Part shown: positions 7,745 to 8,742 of the stretch, piece by piece | Layout: the number at the start of each line of letters is the position of its first letter | How positions within the stretch are numbered: the stretch's first letter is position 1 | Origin: Thiomonas sp. | GTDB lineage: Bacteria; Pseudomonadota; Gammaproteobacteria; Burkholderiales; Burkholderiaceae | Reading direction: 5' to 3' | DNA: 8,742 bases | NCBI GenBank assembly: GCA_027443745.1 | Contig: DAIAZB010000724.1 | Coordinates: 1 to 8,742 of the forward strand | The notes under the pieces: generated by a model | Database searches by the model: none | Told to the model about the DNA's origin: nothing | The model's input: only the letters and a program-made list of their open reading frames with translations | Made by a program: the position numbers and the translations under genes

Positions 7745-8742
7745 ATGCGCCCCCACTTCCGTTGTCAACGTCCTGCCAGGGGGTTGCTGTCGCTGCTGCT
7801 CGTGTTCACCTTGTTCGTGGCGGGGACAGGCGCGGTGCTTGCCGCCAACCAGGACGGCACGGTTTCGGCATCCGGCGAGAGTGGCAAGGCCATGTCGCAT
7901 CGTGCTGCCATCAAGACGAAGCGCTTGACGAAAAAGCACGCCGTGGCTCTCGCCCGATCGGTCAAACGTCGCCGCCTGCATGTCGCGTCGCCGGTGCGCC
8001 GCGGCAAACCCGTGGTGCGTGTGAATGTGAAGCGGCATCCGTCACCCACGGTTCGGCGCGTCGTTGCCGATCGGCCCACGCCCAGGGCTGATATGGCGAC
8101 GTCGGATGACCCGGTTGCTTTGCGTTCCGGCTCTGCTCTGGTGATCGATGCGCAGACCAATCAGGTGCTGTTGAGCAAGAACGCGATGGATGTGCGCCCC
8201 ATTGCATCGCTCACCAAGCTGATGACCGCGGCGGTGATCCTCGACGCGCACCTGCCGATGGATCAGATCATTGACATCACGGATGCCGATATCGACACGC
8301 TGAAATGGAGCAGTTCTCGTCTACGTCCCGGCATGAAGTTGAGCCGCGAGGAGTTGCTCAAGCTGGCTCTGATGTCGTCCGAAAACCGCGCTGCCCATGC
8401 CCTGGCGCGCACCTACCCGGGCGGCATCGATGCGTTCATGCTGGCCATGAACCATAAGGCCCAGTTGCTGGGCATGACTCAGACCCGCTACATCGATCCG
8501 ACCGGACTTTCGCCACAGAATGAGTCCAGCGCTCACGATCTGGCGCTGCTCGTGAAGGCGGTCTACGCCTACCCCTTGATCCGCGAGTTCTCCACGCACG
8601 AAAAAAGCACCGTGGATGTGGGGCACCGCGAGATTCAATACCGCAACACCGATCACCTGATATTCAACCGCGGCTGGGACATCCTGCTGCAAAAAACCGG
8701 CTACATCAACGAGGCAGGTCATTGCCTGGTGCTCAACGCCGT
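7745..8742 (+). CDS. pbpG: PBP7-type D-alanyl-D-alanine endopeptidase, N-terminal part (cut by window end)
   Basis: Periplasmic serine peptidase of family S11 that cleaves D-Ala-meso-DAP cross-links in peptidoglycan. Only the first 332 codons are in the window. Residues 1-33 form a signal peptide: a basic start, a hydrophobic core from Leu14 to Val25 and a likely cut after VLA. Residues 51-115 form a very basic linker with 21 Lys or Arg and one acidic residue. The catalytic domain starts near 127. SxxK is Ser155 and Lys158 in RPIASLTKLMT, SxN is at 212-214 in ALMSSENRAA, and KTG is at 317-319, followed by AGHCLV. RPIAS, LALMSSENRAA, YPGG and AGHCLV resemble E. coli PBP7 more than PBP5. ATG 7745 is chosen because the signal peptide starts there, though no Shine-Dalgarno sequence precedes it. 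It is separated from the tRNA by a terminator. Confidence 0.95.
   Translation, partial: MRPHFRCQRPARGLLSLLLVFTLFVAGTGAVLAANQDGTVSASGESGKAMSHRAAIKTKRLTKKHAVALARSVKRRRLHVASPVRRGKPVVRVNVKRHPSPTVRRVVADRPTPRADMATSDDPVALRSGSALVIDAQTNQVLLSKNAMDVRPIASLTKLMTAAVILDAHLPMDQIIDITDADIDTLKWSSSRLRPGMKLSREELLKLALMSSENRAAHALARTYPGGIDAFMLAMNHKAQLLGMTQTRYIDPTGLSPQNESSAHDLALLVKAVYAYPLIREFSTHEKSTVDVGHREIQYRNTDHLIFNRGWDILLQKTGYINEAGHCLVLNA

Noticed and set aside
7543..8091. 182- and 125-codon + strand frames over the tRNA-pbpG gap
   Set aside because: They run through the terminator and out of frame with the PBP7 protein, which has a signal peptide and all three active-site motifs in another frame.

Overview
The window is GC-rich chromosomal DNA that reads as a beta-proteobacterium, most likely of the order Burkholderiales. 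The strongest clue is an elongation factor P of the arginine-32 type encoded next to its rhamnosyltransferase EarP. A tRNA-Val(CAC) with encoded CCA, a family-5 uracil-DNA glycosylase in front of uvrC, and a PBP7-type peptidase with a basic N-terminal extension fit that lineage. Genus cannot be fixed from the sequence alone.

Left part (1-2663, all + strand): the 3' end of one aldo/keto reductase, a complete paralogous aldo/keto reductase, and a Bcr/CflA-type MFS drug exporter. This looks like an accessory detoxification or export cluster. A 13-codon open frame overlaps the exporter stop; beyond it, up to the efp 3' end, I recognise no gene.

Middle (2854-4639, - strand): earP followed by efp. 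EarP transfers L-rhamnose from dTDP-rhamnose to Arg32 of EF-P, which lets EF-P rescue ribosomes stalled at polyproline. Both the acceptor arginine and the EarP catalytic acids are visible.

Divergent from earP (4673-7326, + strand): a family-5 (UdgB-like) uracil-DNA glycosylase gene overlaps uvrC by four bases (ATGA). This couples a base-excision enzyme to the nucleotide-excision nuclease. Only 33 bases separate the earP and glycosylase start codons, and a 14-base palindrome sits there.

Right part (7422-8742, + strand): a tRNA-Val(CAC) with an extended -10 and a strong intrinsic terminator, then the 5' part of pbpG (PBP7-type D-alanyl-D-alanine endopeptidase), cut by the window edge. An inverted repeat of a heptamer, with a third copy about 80 bases upstream, overlaps the putative pbpG promoter.

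Most of the window is recognisable conserved gene content. I found no clear new system. The most useful second looks are the glycosylase-uvrC coupling, the palindrome between divergent starts, the cationic PbpG linker, the tandem reductases, and the repeat before pbpG.
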